A stretch of 64,000 nucleotides of DNA from Bacteroides sp. OF04-15BH (GCF_003477995.1 NZ_QUEM01000021.1:1-64000), one strand, 5' to 3'; shown: positions 9,081 through 18,646, numbered from the stretch's first letter. The notes: generated by a model from the letters alone, not told the origin. Made by a program: numbers and translations.

Positions 9081-9617
9081 ATGAATACGAATATGACTGA
9101 AAAAAAGAAACTCGTGGTATTCTTCTCACGTACAGACGAAAACTACGGAGTGGGCTACATTACCAAAGGAAACACCCATATTGTTGCAGAAATGCTGGCT
9201 TCGGAAACCGAAGCCGATCTCTTTCAGATAGAGCCCGTACAGTCTTATCCCGCGGAGTATGACCGCTGCATCGAGATTGCCCAACAGGAAAAACAGGCCG
9301 GTGCCCGTCCGGAAGTCAAAAGCGACATCCGGATTGAGGACTATGACATGATCTTCCTGGGCTATCCAAACTGGTGGAGCGAACTGCCGATGGCAGTCTA
9401 TACCTTTATCGAGAAGCACGACTGGAACGGAAAACTCATCGCCCCCTTCTGCACCCACGAAGGCAGCGGTCTGTCGGCCACGGAGCGCCGCATCCAATCG
9501 GCCTGCCAGGGAGCAAAGGTTCTCCGGGGAATAGCCATTCAAGGAAGCACGGCACAGCACGATGCGTCAGCCACCCGCAAGGCAATACAAGGCTGGCTCA
9601 AAGCTCTGGAGCAATAA
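9081..9617 (+). CDS. Flavodoxin family protein
   Basis: 178 residues; an alternative start is the Met at codon 5 (9093). The N-terminal strand KLVVFFSRTDENYGVG leads into an FMN phosphate-binding loop region with GNTHIVAEMLA, followed by the DYDMIFLGYPNWWSELPMAVYTFIE block around residues 93-117, which is diagnostic of the flavodoxin_4 type that carries FMN between aromatic residues. C-terminal EGSGLSATERRIQ fits the same family. Expected to be a soluble one- or two-electron carrier. It shares direction with, and lies 17 nt after, the RibD-like reductase. Confidence 0.88.
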   Translation: MNTNMTEKKKLVVFFSRTDENYGVGYITKGNTHIVAEMLASETEADLFQIEPVQSYPAEYDRCIEIAQQEKQAGARPEVKSDIRIEDYDMIFLGYPNWWSELPMAVYTFIEKHDWNGKLIAPFCTHEGSGLSATERRIQSACQGAKVLRGIAIQGSTAQHDASATRKAIQGWLKALEQ

Positions 9618-9712
9618 CCGAATGTTGAAAAAAATACAAAAAAGCAGTCCGGGAAACCGTCAATCGGGAAAATGCCGCTATCTTTAGCCGGTAAATCTAA
9701 AAACTAAAAAAC

Positions 9713-10087
9713 ATGGGAATTCTAGACACGATTTTGGGTAATGCTTCCGAAATGGACGCTGCGTCTCTGCAAAAGGAGTACGGCCCGCTGCTTTGCGATG
9801 GAGAATTTATCGAGAAGGCTTTCAAACTGATTCGCGACAAATGGGTATTCACCAACAAACGCCTCATCATTCAGGATATTCAGGGAGTCACGGGAAAGAA
9901 AAAGGAATATATGTCCATCCCCTACCGCTCCATAGAGCGCTTCTCGGTGGAGACAGCTGGCACCTTTGACATGGACGCGGACATGAAACTGTGGATCCGT
10001 GGCGAAGAAGAACCGCTGGAACAGAAGTTCGGCAAGAGCTCCAGCATCATCGAGGTGCAGCGCATCCTGGCCGCACACACTTTATAA
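9713..10087 (+). CDS. PH domain-containing protein
   Basis: 124 residues with no signal peptide or membrane helix. The sequence VFTNKRLIIQDIQGVTGKKKEYMSIPYRSIERFSVETAGTF is characteristic of bacterial pleckstrin-homology domains (bPH_1), where the NKRLI strand and SIPYxxI turn recur. Such proteins form ring-like oligomers and their function is mostly unknown. Separated from the upstream flavodoxin by 95 nt and closed by a strong terminator, so probably monocistronic. Confidence 0.8.
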   Translation: MGILDTILGNASEMDAASLQKEYGPLLCDGEFIEKAFKLIRDKWVFTNKRLIIQDIQGVTGKKKEYMSIPYRSIERFSVETAGTFDMDADMKLWIRGEEEPLEQKFGKSSSIIEVQRILAAHTL

Positions 10088-10120
10088 AAGGAGCTGAGTA
10101 TCGGCCCGATAAACAGATAA

Positions 10121-10164
10121 AAAAATGGTCGTGATGATTTTTGCAAATCATCACGACCATTTTT
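10121..10164. terminator. Bidirectional terminator
   Basis: A perfect 20-bp stem (10121-10140 pairing with 10145-10164) around a TTGC loop with an A-run on one side and T-run on the other. It serves the PH-domain gene on the + strand and the hexosaminidase gene on the - strand, which converge here. Confidence 0.92.
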
Positions 10165-10169
10165 TTATT

Positions 10170-10185
10170 TCATCGAAATCATTTT
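10170..10185 (-). repeat. Intergenic 16-bp repeat, copy 1
   Basis: Reads AAAATGATTTCGATGA on the - strand, identical to 16667-16682 (+) and 58266-58281 (+). Lies right after the T-run of the 10121-10164 hairpin. Confidence 0.8.
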
Positions 10186-10205
10186 TTCGTTTCGTGCACC
10201 CCGTT

Positions 10206-12572
10206 TTAATACAGGTTCAGTTCGTCTACAAAAATGAAAGCCGAATTGCCCTTTCCGGGATGCCAGTCGGGCAACTTGCCGCTACGGACGGTCACCTCTA
10301 CATAACGGGCAGACACCGGAGCAAAAGAATACTCATAAGGATAGATTCCATCCTTGTCGGCCTGCTTCAGATCGGCAATATCCTGCGCCAGAATCTCACG
10401 GTAGTTCACACCGTCATCGGACACCCGGATGCGTACTCCGCGCGGTCCCATAATCCAGTCGCCTTTCACCACATTGCAACGGAAGCACAGTTTGCTGATT
10501 TCGGTAGCTTCCTTCAGGTCGATCACCGCCTCAAGGTCTCTGCCCTGGAAGCCCAGCCAGCGTCCGGTCTTGTAGTTACCGTCACCCTGCAAACCGTCGT
10601 TCAGCGCCGGCGCTCCGTTGAAGGCATAACCGCCACTGGGCTGCTGCTTGAGGGTGATGGGCTTCATGGATGACTTGCTGCGGGTAACCTTCTCGGAGAA
10701 GATACGGCTGCGCGCGCCACCCGGACGGAACACTGCGGCCTTGATCTGCGCATCGCTCTTGATGAACAGCGGTTGCAGAGAATCGTATGGAGCGCTGTCC
10801 TTTGTCGGGTCGGTACCATCGAGTGTATATCGGATATCGCCCTGTCCCAAAGTCTTGAAGGTCACTTTCAGAGCGTCCTTCTCGGTGTCGGGCTCCAGTG
10901 TGGCGCGGATATCCAGCAGATGGGTGGCATAATTATAACCGTTCACGTCATACTGGTCCATCATGTCGGGCACACGTTGCAGGAAGTTCTCATAATTGCG
11001 GTGCTCCGGCTGTGTCCACTGCACTTCGGAAAGAGCGGCCATACGGGGCAGCACCATGTATTCCACCTGACTGAAAGTCGGGATATACTCGGTCCAAAGA
11101 TTGGCCTGCGCACCGATTACATACTTCTTGCCGTCCTCCGGAATGCCGGCTGTAGGCTCCAGAGAGTAGACTTTCTCTACCGGAACATAACCGCCGATGG
11201 CCAGAGGTTCGTCGGCCGTATTGGCTGTCTGGTAATAGTCGAAGTAAACATGTGAATTCGGAGTCATGATCACCGGATGCTTCTGCTTGGCCGCCTCGAT
11301 ACCGCCGCCCACACCGCGCCAGCTCATCACTGTGGCATTCGGTGCCAGACCGCCTTCGAGTGTTTCGTCCCAACCGATGATGTGACGTCCCTTGCTTTCC
11401 AGGAAACGTTCCATACGCGAGATGACATAGCTCTGCAGATATTCCTCGGCTGTATGGCGGTTATCGCCCTTGATTCCTTCATCGGCAATGCGTTTCTGGC
11501 ATTTGGGGCACTCCTTCCAACGGGTCTTCGGACATTCGTCACCACCCACATGGATATAAGGTGAAGGGAAGAGTTCCACCACCTCGCTCAGCACGTCTTC
11601 CAGGAAAGTCAGCGCCTTCTCATTACCGGCACAAATCACATTGTCGGACACACCCCACTGGGTCCACACCTCATAAGGGCCTCCCGTACAACCGAAATCC
11701 GGATAAGCGGCCAAAGCGGCCTGCATGTGTCCCGGCAAATCAATCTCCGGCACAATGGTGATATACCGTTCGGCAGCATAAGCCACAATATCCTTGATCT
11801 GCTCCTGTGTATAATAACCGCCGTAAGGTTTTCCGTCGTACTTGCCGGAGTTGCGGCCGATTACGGTTTCCTTACGCTTGCTGCCCACCTCGGTCAGGCG
11901 CGAATATTTCTTGATTTCGATACGCCAGCCCTGATCCTCGGAGATGTGCCAGTGGAAACGGTTCACCTGATGCAGTGCCAGAATGTCGATATAACGCTTC
12001 ACCTCGTCCACCGTAAAGAAATGGCGGCACACATCGAGCATCATACCGCGGTAGCCGAAACGGGGAGCGTCCTGAATGGTTACGGGACTGAATGCAATCT
12101 TCTTGTCCTTGGCACCGGCAGGAATGGATTTGCGCAGCACCTGCATACCATAGAACACACCGGCCGGAGTGGCTCCTGTGATGGTGATGTTCTTGCCTAC
12201 TTCCAGGCGATAGCCTTCATTGATTTTTCCTTCAAAATCAACGGTCTCGCTGGCTCCAGGGATTGACGGGTCGAGTGCCAGACGGATGCAGTTGGACGAA
12301 GCATCGGCATCGGCCTTGATTTCGGGACGATAGCCCGTCTGCTCCTCGATGTATTGCGCCAGGAAACGGGCATTGCGCTCCATGTCGGCATTCTGCGACG
12401 GGTAGCTGATGACTGTGTTTTTACTCAAAGTAAAAGATTTGGCCTGCTGCTTCTCTATGTGATTGGGCAGCGGAATAATCTCGTAATCGGCTTGAAGAGC
12501 CTTCTGACTGTGACAGGCCGAAAGACAGGCGGCCAGCGTCACGGGGAGAAAAATCTTAACGATAGAATTCAT
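10206..12572 (-). CDS. GH20 beta-N-acetylhexosaminidase lipoprotein
   Basis: 788 residues. The N-terminus carries a lipoprotein signal with lipobox LSAC and Cys20 as the likely lipidated residue. A GH20b domain (about 30-165) precedes the GH20 catalytic barrel (about 170-520) with FHWHISEDQGWR, and the catalytic pair Asp345-Glu346 in HVGGDE. Neighbouring substrate residues include WDETLEGG. The C-terminus (about 640-788) looks like an F5/8 type C (discoidin/CBM32) sugar-binding module, preceded by a chitobiase-type C-terminal segment with YTLDGTDPT. It removes terminal GlcNAc/GalNAc from host or dietary glycans at the cell surface or in the periplasm. Monocistronic, convergent with the PH-domain gene and divergent from cysQ. 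Confidence 0.95.
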   Translation of the reverse strand: MNSIVKIFLPVTLAACLSACHSQKALQADYEIIPLPNHIEKQQAKSFTLSKNTVISYPSQNADMERNARFLAQYIEEQTGYRPEIKADADASSNCIRLALDPSIPGASETVDFEGKINEGYRLEVGKNITITGATPAGVFYGMQVLRKSIPAGAKDKKIAFSPVTIQDAPRFGYRGMMLDVCRHFFTVDEVKRYIDILALHQVNRFHWHISEDQGWRIEIKKYSRLTEVGSKRKETVIGRNSGKYDGKPYGGYYTQEQIKDIVAYAAERYITIVPEIDLPGHMQAALAAYPDFGCTGGPYEVWTQWGVSDNVICAGNEKALTFLEDVLSEVVELFPSPYIHVGGDECPKTRWKECPKCQKRIADEGIKGDNRHTAEEYLQSYVISRMERFLESKGRHIIGWDETLEGGLAPNATVMSWRGVGGGIEAAKQKHPVIMTPNSHVYFDYYQTANTADEPLAIGGYVPVEKVYSLEPTAGIPEDGKKYVIGAQANLWTEYIPTFSQVEYMVLPRMAALSEVQWTQPEHRNYENFLQRVPDMMDQYDVNGYNYATHLLDIRATLEPDTEKDALKVTFKTLGQGDIRYTLDGTDPTKDSAPYDSLQPLFIKSDAQIKAAVFRPGGARSRIFSEKVTRSKSSMKPITLKQQPSGGYAFNGAPALNDGLQGDGNYKTGRWLGFQGRDLEAVIDLKEATEISKLCFRCNVVKGDWIMGPRGVRIRVSDDGVNYREILAQDIADLKQADKDGIYPYEYSFAPVSARYVEVTVRSGKLPDWHPGKGNSAFIFVDELNLY

Positions 12573-12601
12573 GTTTCGGGTTTTAGGAATTTAAGAATAC
12601 A

Positions 12602-12609
12602 CAAACTTA
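12602..12609 (-). promoter_or_regulatory. -7 element for the GH20 gene
   Basis: Reads TAAGTTTG on the - strand, matching TAnnTTTG, 29 nt upstream of the start codon. A TTTG lies 23 nt further upstream (12633-12636), slightly longer than the ideal spacing. Confidence 0.5.
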
Positions 12610-12689
12610 CAATTTTTATCAGGAAGTCACAACAAAAGTTTCAAGAAATGAATCTTTCCTTAAAAAATAGACGGTTTGAATTTTCTTAC

Positions 12690-12697
12690 TACCTTTG
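12690..12697 (+). promoter_or_regulatory. -7 element for cysQ
   Basis: TACCTTTG matches TAnnTTTG, 24 nt upstream of the cysQ ATG. No good TTTG at the ideal distance is visible. Confidence 0.5.
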
Positions 12698-12721
12698 TAA
12701 AAACAAAAAATTGACTGTTAT

Positions 12722-13534
12722 ATGAATTCAATGGATTTACTTTATTGTGCTGCCTGCGCCGCTTTGGCGGCCGGTAAGGATATTCTGGATGTATATCTGG
12801 ACCCGAACTCGGACTTCGGCATCGAAAAGAAAGCGGACAATTCACCGCTGACCATTGCCGACAAGAAGGCGCACGAACGCATCATGACTTATCTCACACA
12901 GACTCCATACCCGGTGCTGAGCGAAGAGGGCAAACACATGGACTATGCCGTACGCAAGGAATGGAACACACTCTGGATTGTGGATCCGCTGGACGGCACT
13001 AAGGAGTTTATCAAAAAGAACGGAGAGTTTACCGTAAACATCGCTCTGGTAAAAGAGGGAGTTCCCGTACTGGGTGTGATTTATGTGCCGGTGAAGGAAG
13101 AGCTGTATTTGGCTGAAGAACAATTGGGTGCCTTTAAATTGCAGCACATCGCTCCGGGAAGCTGTCCCGAGAATCTGGAGTCGCTGCTGGCCGGTGCCTG
13201 CAAACTGCCGATGGAGCAGCCGGAGAAGAATGCCTTCGTTGTGGTAGCTTCACGCTCGCACCTCACTCCCGAAACCCAGGAGTATATCGAAAAGATGGAA
13301 AGTCTTCACGAGAAAGTGGAGACACGCTCCAGCGGAAGTTCCATCAAGATTTGTTTGGTAGCCGAAGGGGCTGCCGATGTATATCCGCGCTTTGCACCGA
13401 CCATGGAATGGGACACGGCCGCCGGACATGCCATCGCCCGGGCTGCCGGAAAAAATATCTGGCACACAGACTTGCAGTCGCCGCTGCAATATAATAAGGA
13501 AGATTTGCTGAATCCCTGGTTCATCGTACAGTAA
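12722..13534 (+). CDS. cysQ: 3'(2'),5'-bisphosphate nucleotidase CysQ
   Basis: 270 residues. The inositol-monophosphatase-fold motifs are all present: EEG (metal ligand Glu) near residue 74, WIVDPLDGTKEFI at about 98-110, and the C-terminal EWDTAAGHAI around residue 225. The family hydrolyses 3'-phosphoadenosine 5'-phosphate (PAP) to AMP, clearing the by-product of sulfate activation. Length fits CysQ. Cytosolic. An alternative start is Met4. It is divergent from the hexosaminidase gene and ends at a bidirectional terminator. Confidence 0.93.
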   Translation: MNSMDLLYCAACAALAAGKDILDVYLDPNSDFGIEKKADNSPLTIADKKAHERIMTYLTQTPYPVLSEEGKHMDYAVRKEWNTLWIVDPLDGTKEFIKKNGEFTVNIALVKEGVPVLGVIYVPVKEELYLAEEQLGAFKLQHIAPGSCPENLESLLAGACKLPMEQPEKNAFVVVASRSHLTPETQEYIEKMESLHEKVETRSSGSSIKICLVAEGAADVYPRFAPTMEWDTAAGHAIARAAGKNIWHTDLQSPLQYNKEDLLNPWFIVQ

Positions 13535-13555
13535 ACCGACTCATATTACTATAAG

Positions 13556-13604
13556 AAACTCCTCAAACCCGATGTTGGTCGTCCACACCGGATTTGAGGA
13601 GTTT
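13556..13604. terminator. Bidirectional terminator after cysQ
   Basis: A 12-bp stem AAACTCCTCAAA / TTTGAGGAGTTT with a 25-nt internal part that can pair further (CCCG/CGG). It separates the convergent cysQ and peptidase genes. Confidence 0.8.
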
Positions 13605-13624
13605 TCATTTTCATCGGTCGCACA

Positions 13625-15874
13625 TCAATAGGTGATGGCATTCCACTTGGGCGGTTCCACGCCCATCAGATGGCGCACAAAGAAATCATAACGCTTATGC
13701 TCGCCGAAGTTGTCGCCCATCGTATGCCCGGCTCCGGGAACCACCACCAGCTCAAAATCCTTGTTGGCTCTAATCAGTGCGTTGACCACCTGCATGGTCG
13801 ATGCGGGGTCCACATTGTCGTCCATCTCTCCCACCACCAACATCAACGGGCGCTCCAGCCGGTGCGCCTGTTCCACATTGGAGCTTTCTATATATGACGA
13901 ATCGACGGGATAACCCATCCAAAGCTCGTTCCACCAGATTTTGTCCATGCGGTTGTCGTGACAGCCACAGGCCGAATAGGCGGCTTTATAGAATTCGGGA
14001 TGGAACAGCACCGCCGACATGGCTTCCTGTCCGCCTGCCGAACTGCCGAAAATACCCACCCGATCCAGATCCATATAGGGATAGCGACGTGCCGCCTCCT
14101 GCAACCAGGCCATGTGATCGGGCAGTCCGGCATCCTTCAGATTCTTGTAACACACTTCTTCAAAGTCCTTCGAGCGGAACGAAGTGCTCATGCCGTCCAC
14201 CTGAACCACAATGAATCCCAGTTCAGCCAGCGAAGTCATCCACCAGTTATAGGATGAGAAGCTCTTGGGCACATGCTGTCCGCCGGGACCGGAGTAGATG
14301 TATTCCACCACCGGATATTTGCGTGACGGGTCAAAATTAGTAGGTCGGTAAATCACACCCCAGATGTCGGTCTTGCCGTCACGCCCTTTTGCTGAGAACA
14401 CTTCCGGAGCGCGCCATCCGTTGGCCTCCAGACGGGATATGTCGGCCTGCTCCAACGGCATGACCTGCCGGCCGGTATGGGCATCACGAAGTACCGCCAC
14501 CGGAGGGGTGTCTACCTTGGAATATACATCGACCAGATAACGATAGTCGGAAGAGAACCATGCCTGATGCATCCCTTCGTCGGGCGTCAGTTCCACCAGA
14601 CCCTTTCCGTCGAATCCGATCCGGTAATAGTGTATCAGATAAGGGTCTTCCTTGGGATTCATACCGTTGGCCGAGAAATATATCCACTGGTTCTGCTCAT
14701 CCACATGCTGCACGCCACGCACATACCAGCGGCCTTTGGTGATCTGACGCACGGGGCGACCCGTCGTGCGGTCGTAGAGGTACAGATGGTTGTAATTGTC
14801 GCGCTCGCTGGTCCAGAGAATGTGTTTGCCGTCTTGCAGATAGTTGCGGTAAATCAACGGATAATTCACATACTTCTCTTCCTTCTCTTCAATCAGCGTG
14901 CGCACCTTTCCATCCTCGGCTGAGAGTTCCAGCACACGATAGGTTTTGTGACCGCGCTCATTGTACTCAAAGGTTACACTCTTGCTGTCGGCATCCCAAC
15001 GCAGGTAAGACAGACTGTACTGATGGGCAAACAAGGAGGTTTCGGGAATGCAGCGCTGACCGGTCTCCACATGGAAGATACAGGGCACCTTAAACGGCAG
15101 TTCATCACCGGGCTTGGCATATTCCTGCTGGTGCAGTTTGGGCTGAAGCTGGTCGCGCGGCGAGGATTCCACATAATAGACATAGCGTTTCTGCACGGGA
15201 CGGATGCGGCAGGAAAGTACCTTGCGCGAATCGGGCGACCACTGGATATAAGAGGAATAATAGTTGCTCAGGGTTCCGTCCTGACTCAACTGACGCTCGC
15301 GTCCGTTGGCCTTGTCACGAACAAAAATATTGTCGTTCTTGATATAGGCCTCATACTTTCCGTCGGGCGAAGTAACAGGTCCCCACCCTTTTTCATCGTC
15401 GGTCTCCATCCAGTGCCGCCCCTTTCCGCGTGGAGGCACCTTACCTTCGCGCGTAAGTCGGTTGGCCGCAATCTCATAGCGCCAGTTGTATCCGTCGCAC
15501 ACAAAGCGGAACACATCGAGCGAGGCTTCCAGATTCCCCTTGTCCAGAGGCAAGTTCCGGGCATCGACACGGCGCCCCAGAGACTGCTGCAACTGCACCG
15601 CCAGAGAGTCGCGTACAAAGAGCGGACGGCGGATCTGACGGTCGGCATCCACCAAGAGATACTCGTTTCCCTGAGGAGTGCGCTGCAGATACCAGAAAGA
15701 GGAGGTGCCCGTTACCCAATGGGGATTCACATCGCTATGATATACCTGATAACCACTAAACTTCTGACGGAGTGAGTAGGCACGGTTATAGTCTTCCAGT
15801 GTGCCTTGAGCGAAAGCCTGTCCTGACGACAGCAGCATCAGGGGGAGAGCAATCCTTAAAAAGTATTTTTTCAT
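13625..15874 (-). CDS. Dipeptidyl-peptidase IV-like S9 serine peptidase
   Basis: 749 residues with a cleavable signal peptide (about 1-22, ending GQAFA). Residues about 90-500 look like the DPP-IV beta-propeller (WMETDDEKGWGPV, TSPDGKYEAYI, IQWSPDSRK). The C-terminal alpha/beta hydrolase carries the nucleophile in GIFGSSAGG, the acid in VGEMDDNVDP and the His in PGAGHTMGD. DPP-IV enzymes release Xaa-Pro dipeptides in the periplasm or at the outer membrane. The usual motif is GWSYGG; here it is GSSAGG, so substrate preference may differ from classical DPP-IV. Single gene, convergent with cysQ. Confidence 0.9.
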   Translation of the reverse strand: MKKYFLRIALPLMLLSSGQAFAQGTLEDYNRAYSLRQKFSGYQVYHSDVNPHWVTGTSSFWYLQRTPQGNEYLLVDADRQIRRPLFVRDSLAVQLQQSLGRRVDARNLPLDKGNLEASLDVFRFVCDGYNWRYEIAANRLTREGKVPPRGKGRHWMETDDEKGWGPVTSPDGKYEAYIKNDNIFVRDKANGRERQLSQDGTLSNYYSSYIQWSPDSRKVLSCRIRPVQKRYVYYVESSPRDQLQPKLHQQEYAKPGDELPFKVPCIFHVETGQRCIPETSLFAHQYSLSYLRWDADSKSVTFEYNERGHKTYRVLELSAEDGKVRTLIEEKEEKYVNYPLIYRNYLQDGKHILWTSERDNYNHLYLYDRTTGRPVRQITKGRWYVRGVQHVDEQNQWIYFSANGMNPKEDPYLIHYYRIGFDGKGLVELTPDEGMHQAWFSSDYRYLVDVYSKVDTPPVAVLRDAHTGRQVMPLEQADISRLEANGWRAPEVFSAKGRDGKTDIWGVIYRPTNFDPSRKYPVVEYIYSGPGGQHVPKSFSSYNWWMTSLAELGFIVVQVDGMSTSFRSKDFEEVCYKNLKDAGLPDHMAWLQEAARRYPYMDLDRVGIFGSSAGGQEAMSAVLFHPEFYKAAYSACGCHDNRMDKIWWNELWMGYPVDSSYIESSNVEQAHRLERPLMLVVGEMDDNVDPASTMQVVNALIRANKDFELVVVPGAGHTMGDNFGEHKRYDFFVRHLMGVEPPKWNAITY

Positions 15875-16080
15875 AAGTGTCTGACTTTAGGTTTTTGAAA
15901 AATTCCCCCAAAAATAACATAAAATAGAGACAAAACACCGGATTCTTACCCAAAATCAGCGAACATACCCAAAAACAGGCAGCAGACAGAGCGGAAAAAT
16001 CATAAAACATGGGTATTTCATATCGCAAGAAAATCTCCTTACTTTGCTGGCAACGATTTGGATTATTAATATTTGGATTT

Positions 16081-16593
16081 ATGAAAAAGACAATTGTAGT
16101 TTATGGTTCCTCAACCGGAACTTGCGAGGAGCTGGCCGGAAAGATTGCGACAGCTCTGGGACTGGACGACAGTGCGGTGATCAATGTTTCGGAACTTACT
16201 CCGGACATGATTTCCGAAAACGAAGCCTTGATTCTGGGCTCTGCCACCTGGGGATGCGGCGAACTTCAGGACGACTGGTACGACGGGGTGAAGGTGCTCC
16301 AGAGCGCCGACCTCAACGGTAAGATTGTGGCGCTCTTCGGCTGCGGAGATTCCGAGTCGTATGGCGACACGTTCTGCGATGCCATCGGCTTGCTGTATCA
16401 GGAAATCAAGGACAAGGGATGCACACTGGCCGGCAGCGGAATCAGTACCGACGGCTATCTGCATACGGATTCGGTGGCGCTGGATGCGGAAGGCAACTTC
16501 CTGGGACTGGCGCTGGATGAGGTGAACCAACCGGAACTGACCGACAGCCGGATCGCAGCCTGGGTCGAACAGATCGCTCCGGCCCTGCAATAA
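16081..16593 (+). CDS. fldA: Flavodoxin FldA-type
   Basis: 170 residues. I start it at 16081 (MKKTIVVYGSSTGTCEELAG); an in-frame ATG at 16009 would add an unrelated 24-residue extension. The FMN phosphate loop is SSTGTCEE, followed by SATWGCGELQDDWYDG and FGCGDSESYGDTFCDAIG, which match long-chain flavodoxins. It carries low-potential electrons in place of ferredoxin, and could exchange them with enzymes such as pyruvate:ferredoxin oxidoreductase or the RNF complex encoded later in this window (inference). A near-match -7 box precedes the start. Confidence 0.92.
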   Translation: MKKTIVVYGSSTGTCEELAGKIATALGLDDSAVINVSELTPDMISENEALILGSATWGCGELQDDWYDGVKVLQSADLNGKIVALFGCGDSESYGDTFCDAIGLLYQEIKDKGCTLAGSGISTDGYLHTDSVALDAEGNFLGLALDEVNQPELTDSRIAAWVEQIAPALQ

Positions 16594-16613
16594 GCCCATA
16601 GAGTTTCTTTCAC

Positions 16614-16660
16614 AAAAAACGGGAGCCATATCGAGTTTCGTGATATGATTCCCGTTTTTT
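16614..16660. terminator. Bidirectional terminator after flavodoxin gene
   Basis: Stem AAAAAACGGGA (16614-16624) with TCCCGTTTTTT (16650-16660), with additional inner pairing ATATC/GATAT. Lies between convergent fldA and the glycosyltransferase pair. Confidence 0.85.
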
Positions 16661-16666
16661 ATTTTT

Positions 16667-16682
16667 AAAATGATTTCGATGA
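16667..16682 (+). repeat. Intergenic 16-bp repeat, copy 2
   Basis: AAAATGATTTCGATGA, immediately past the 16614-16660 terminator. Confidence 0.8.
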
Positions 16683-16730
16683 AAATTTCCAATCGTCCGG
16701 ATGATCTTATCCAATCATTACCATCTTTTT

Positions 16731-17705
16731 TTAATGCCGTCGGCCCGCCAGCAGACGCCATAGCAAGGCAGGCACACCGGGCAACGCCGTAACACAGGCA
16801 AAAACGATGTATTTCAGCGTATAACCGTGTAGAGGAAGCGGATAGCCTCCCTGCTTTTTCATGCGACGGACATAGAGTTGCAGAAACGCCCGGTCGGGAC
16901 TGTCGGTAAAAAGCTTGTAGAGCATGGACATATAGTTCTGGTCGATGCGACGGCGTAATGCCTGCTGTTGCTCTGCCGGAAGCTGATTGGCCTGAGCAGA
17001 CAAGCCCAACTGGATGCCCAGCAGATCCGTAAAGCGCTTGTGCAGTTTCTCGCGCTTCGGACTGTTCATGATGGAGTCCTGGCGCTGATAATAGGCATAC
17101 AGCGGAATATCGGTAATGACCACAACACGTGCCCGCAAGTACAGTTGGGGCGTGAAGGCCTCGTCTTCGTGATAGGTATGCTCCGGAAAAGTCAGGTCGC
17201 GACACAAGGAACGACGGAAAAGATAGCCCCACGCACCGGCGCGCAGGTTGTGCTGGAGCATAAAGGCTGTGCCGCTCCCTTCAAACCATACGGAAGTATC
17301 TCCCTCGGCATCCGGTAAACGGGTACAGTCGTACACCTTACGGAAATCAAACGTCAGCAAATCGGGCTGCTTTTCCTGCAACAGCAACCACACGGCTGCA
17401 TAACGCTCCGCAAACAGATAATCATCCGGATCGACAAACTGGACGTATTCTTTCGTGGCCAGCGACAGACCGGTGTTGCGGGCCCCGCCCAATCCTTTGT
17501 TTTCCTGATAGAAATAGCGCACACAAGAGGGTACCTGCCACTCCGAAAGCCAGGCAGGCACAGAAGTCTCCGGTGTACCGTCATCCACCAGAATCACCTC
17601 ATAGTCTATATCCGAAGGAAGGGACAGCAGACTGTCCAGACAGCGTTTCAGCAGCATTCCTTCTATCCGATAATAAGGAAGGATAAAACTGACCGAAGCA
17701 CTCAT
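16731..17705 (-). CDS. Family 2 glycosyltransferase
   Basis: 324 residues. GT-A fold start VSFILPYYRIEGMLLKRCLDSLL, nucleotide-sugar site VILVDDGTPE and the metal-binding DxD-type segment FVDPDDYL near residue 95. A conserved NTGLSLATKEYV lies between them. A hydrophobic C-terminal segment (about 300-318) may contact the membrane. It overlaps the upstream glycosyltransferase by 4 nt (ATGA), so the two are translationally coupled. Substrates cannot be read; likely surface polysaccharide or glycoprotein glycan assembly. Confidence 0.9.
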   Translation of the reverse strand: MSASVSFILPYYRIEGMLLKRCLDSLLSLPSDIDYEVILVDDGTPETSVPAWLSEWQVPSCVRYFYQENKGLGGARNTGLSLATKEYVQFVDPDDYLFAERYAAVWLLLQEKQPDLLTFDFRKVYDCTRLPDAEGDTSVWFEGSGTAFMLQHNLRAGAWGYLFRRSLCRDLTFPEHTYHEDEAFTPQLYLRARVVVITDIPLYAYYQRQDSIMNSPKREKLHKRFTDLLGIQLGLSAQANQLPAEQQQALRRRIDQNYMSMLYKLFTDSPDRAFLQLYVRRMKKQGGYPLPLHGYTLKYIVFACVTALPGVPALLWRLLAGRRH

Positions 17706-18646
17706 AAGCGCAACATTTTACTGATTGAAGAATAAACCGGACTGGCTTTCCGCCCCAACAGACCGCTCAGCAGGGCCTTGAAACGCGAAGCCACAGAAAG
17801 ACCGGGCGCTCCCAACAGACGGATGACCGAACGGCGCGAAGGCAGTTCGGTACTGCCGCCGGCCTGCAGGACTTCTATCTGGCGGTCCATCGTATAAAGG
17901 TAAAGGCGGCCGAGCGTCTCCGACTGCCATCCGGACTCTGACAGCAGGCGCTGATAGAGTTCCAAAGCGGCGTGAAAAAGATCCAAACGCTTTTTCAACG
18001 AGACCTGTGTGGTAATGGAACCGTTGCGGCTGCAATAGTAATAAAGTCCGGTAGTAACGGCCAAAATACCGGTGGCACGCTGCATGACCAGCGGAACCAC
18101 ATAAAGGTCTTCAAAATAAAGTCCCTCGGGAAAGGTCAGTCCCTGCCACAGGCTGCGCCGGTAAATCTTGTTCCAGGCATAACTGTGGGCGTATCCGCCC
18201 CGCTCAATCCACTGCCGGTAGGTCTCCACCCGAAGATGTTCCGAAGGCTTATAACAGAATGTTTCTTCGGCCCCATGATGCACCTGCACGGGATACTCCA
18301 GCACATCCGCATCGGAATGCGCCCGGAGCGTCTCCATATTGCGGGTCAGCGTGTCGGGAGCCAGGAAATCATCCGAATCGACAAAGGTGATGTATTTGCC
18401 CCGTGCGGCTACCAGTCCCGTGTTGCGGGCACTGCTCAGACCGCCGTTGCGGGCATGGCGGATATAGCGCACCCGGGAGTCACGACGGGCATATTCGCCA
18501 CAGATCGAACCGCTGTTGTCGGTAGAAGCATCATCCACGAGGATGACCTCAAAAGAAAAGCCTGTCTGCCCGAAGATACTCTCCAGGCAGGCAGGCAAAT
18601 AGGGTGCTACATTATATACGGGTATTACAATACTGAGTTCTAACAT
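17702..18646 (-). CDS. Family 2 glycosyltransferase
   Basis: 314 residues, first gene of a two-gene operon. Canonical GT2 N-terminus LSIVIPVYNVAPYLPACLES, VILVDDASTDNSG, GLSSARNTGL and FVDSDDFL (DxD). No signal peptide; predicted to act at the cytoplasmic face with a UDP- or GDP-sugar. It resembles its downstream partner in layout, so the pair may have arisen by duplication. No other polysaccharide genes lie nearby, which is unusual for capsule loci and suggests a stand-alone pair. Confidence 0.92.
   Translation of the reverse strand: MLELSIVIPVYNVAPYLPACLESIFGQTGFSFEVILVDDASTDNSGSICGEYARRDSRVRYIRHARNGGLSSARNTGLVAARGKYITFVDSDDFLAPDTLTRNMETLRAHSDADVLEYPVQVHHGAEETFCYKPSEHLRVETYRQWIERGGYAHSYAWNKIYRRSLWQGLTFPEGLYFEDLYVVPLVMQRATGILAVTTGLYYYCSRNGSITTQVSLKKRLDLFHAALELYQRLLSESGWQSETLGRLYLYTMDRQIEVLQAGGSTELPSRRSVIRLLGAPGLSVASRFKALLSGLLGRKASPVYSSISKMLRL

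Noticed and set aside
16111..17232. 373-codon ORF on the - strand
   Set aside because: It crosses flavodoxin (antisense), a terminator and a GT2 gene in the wrong frame.
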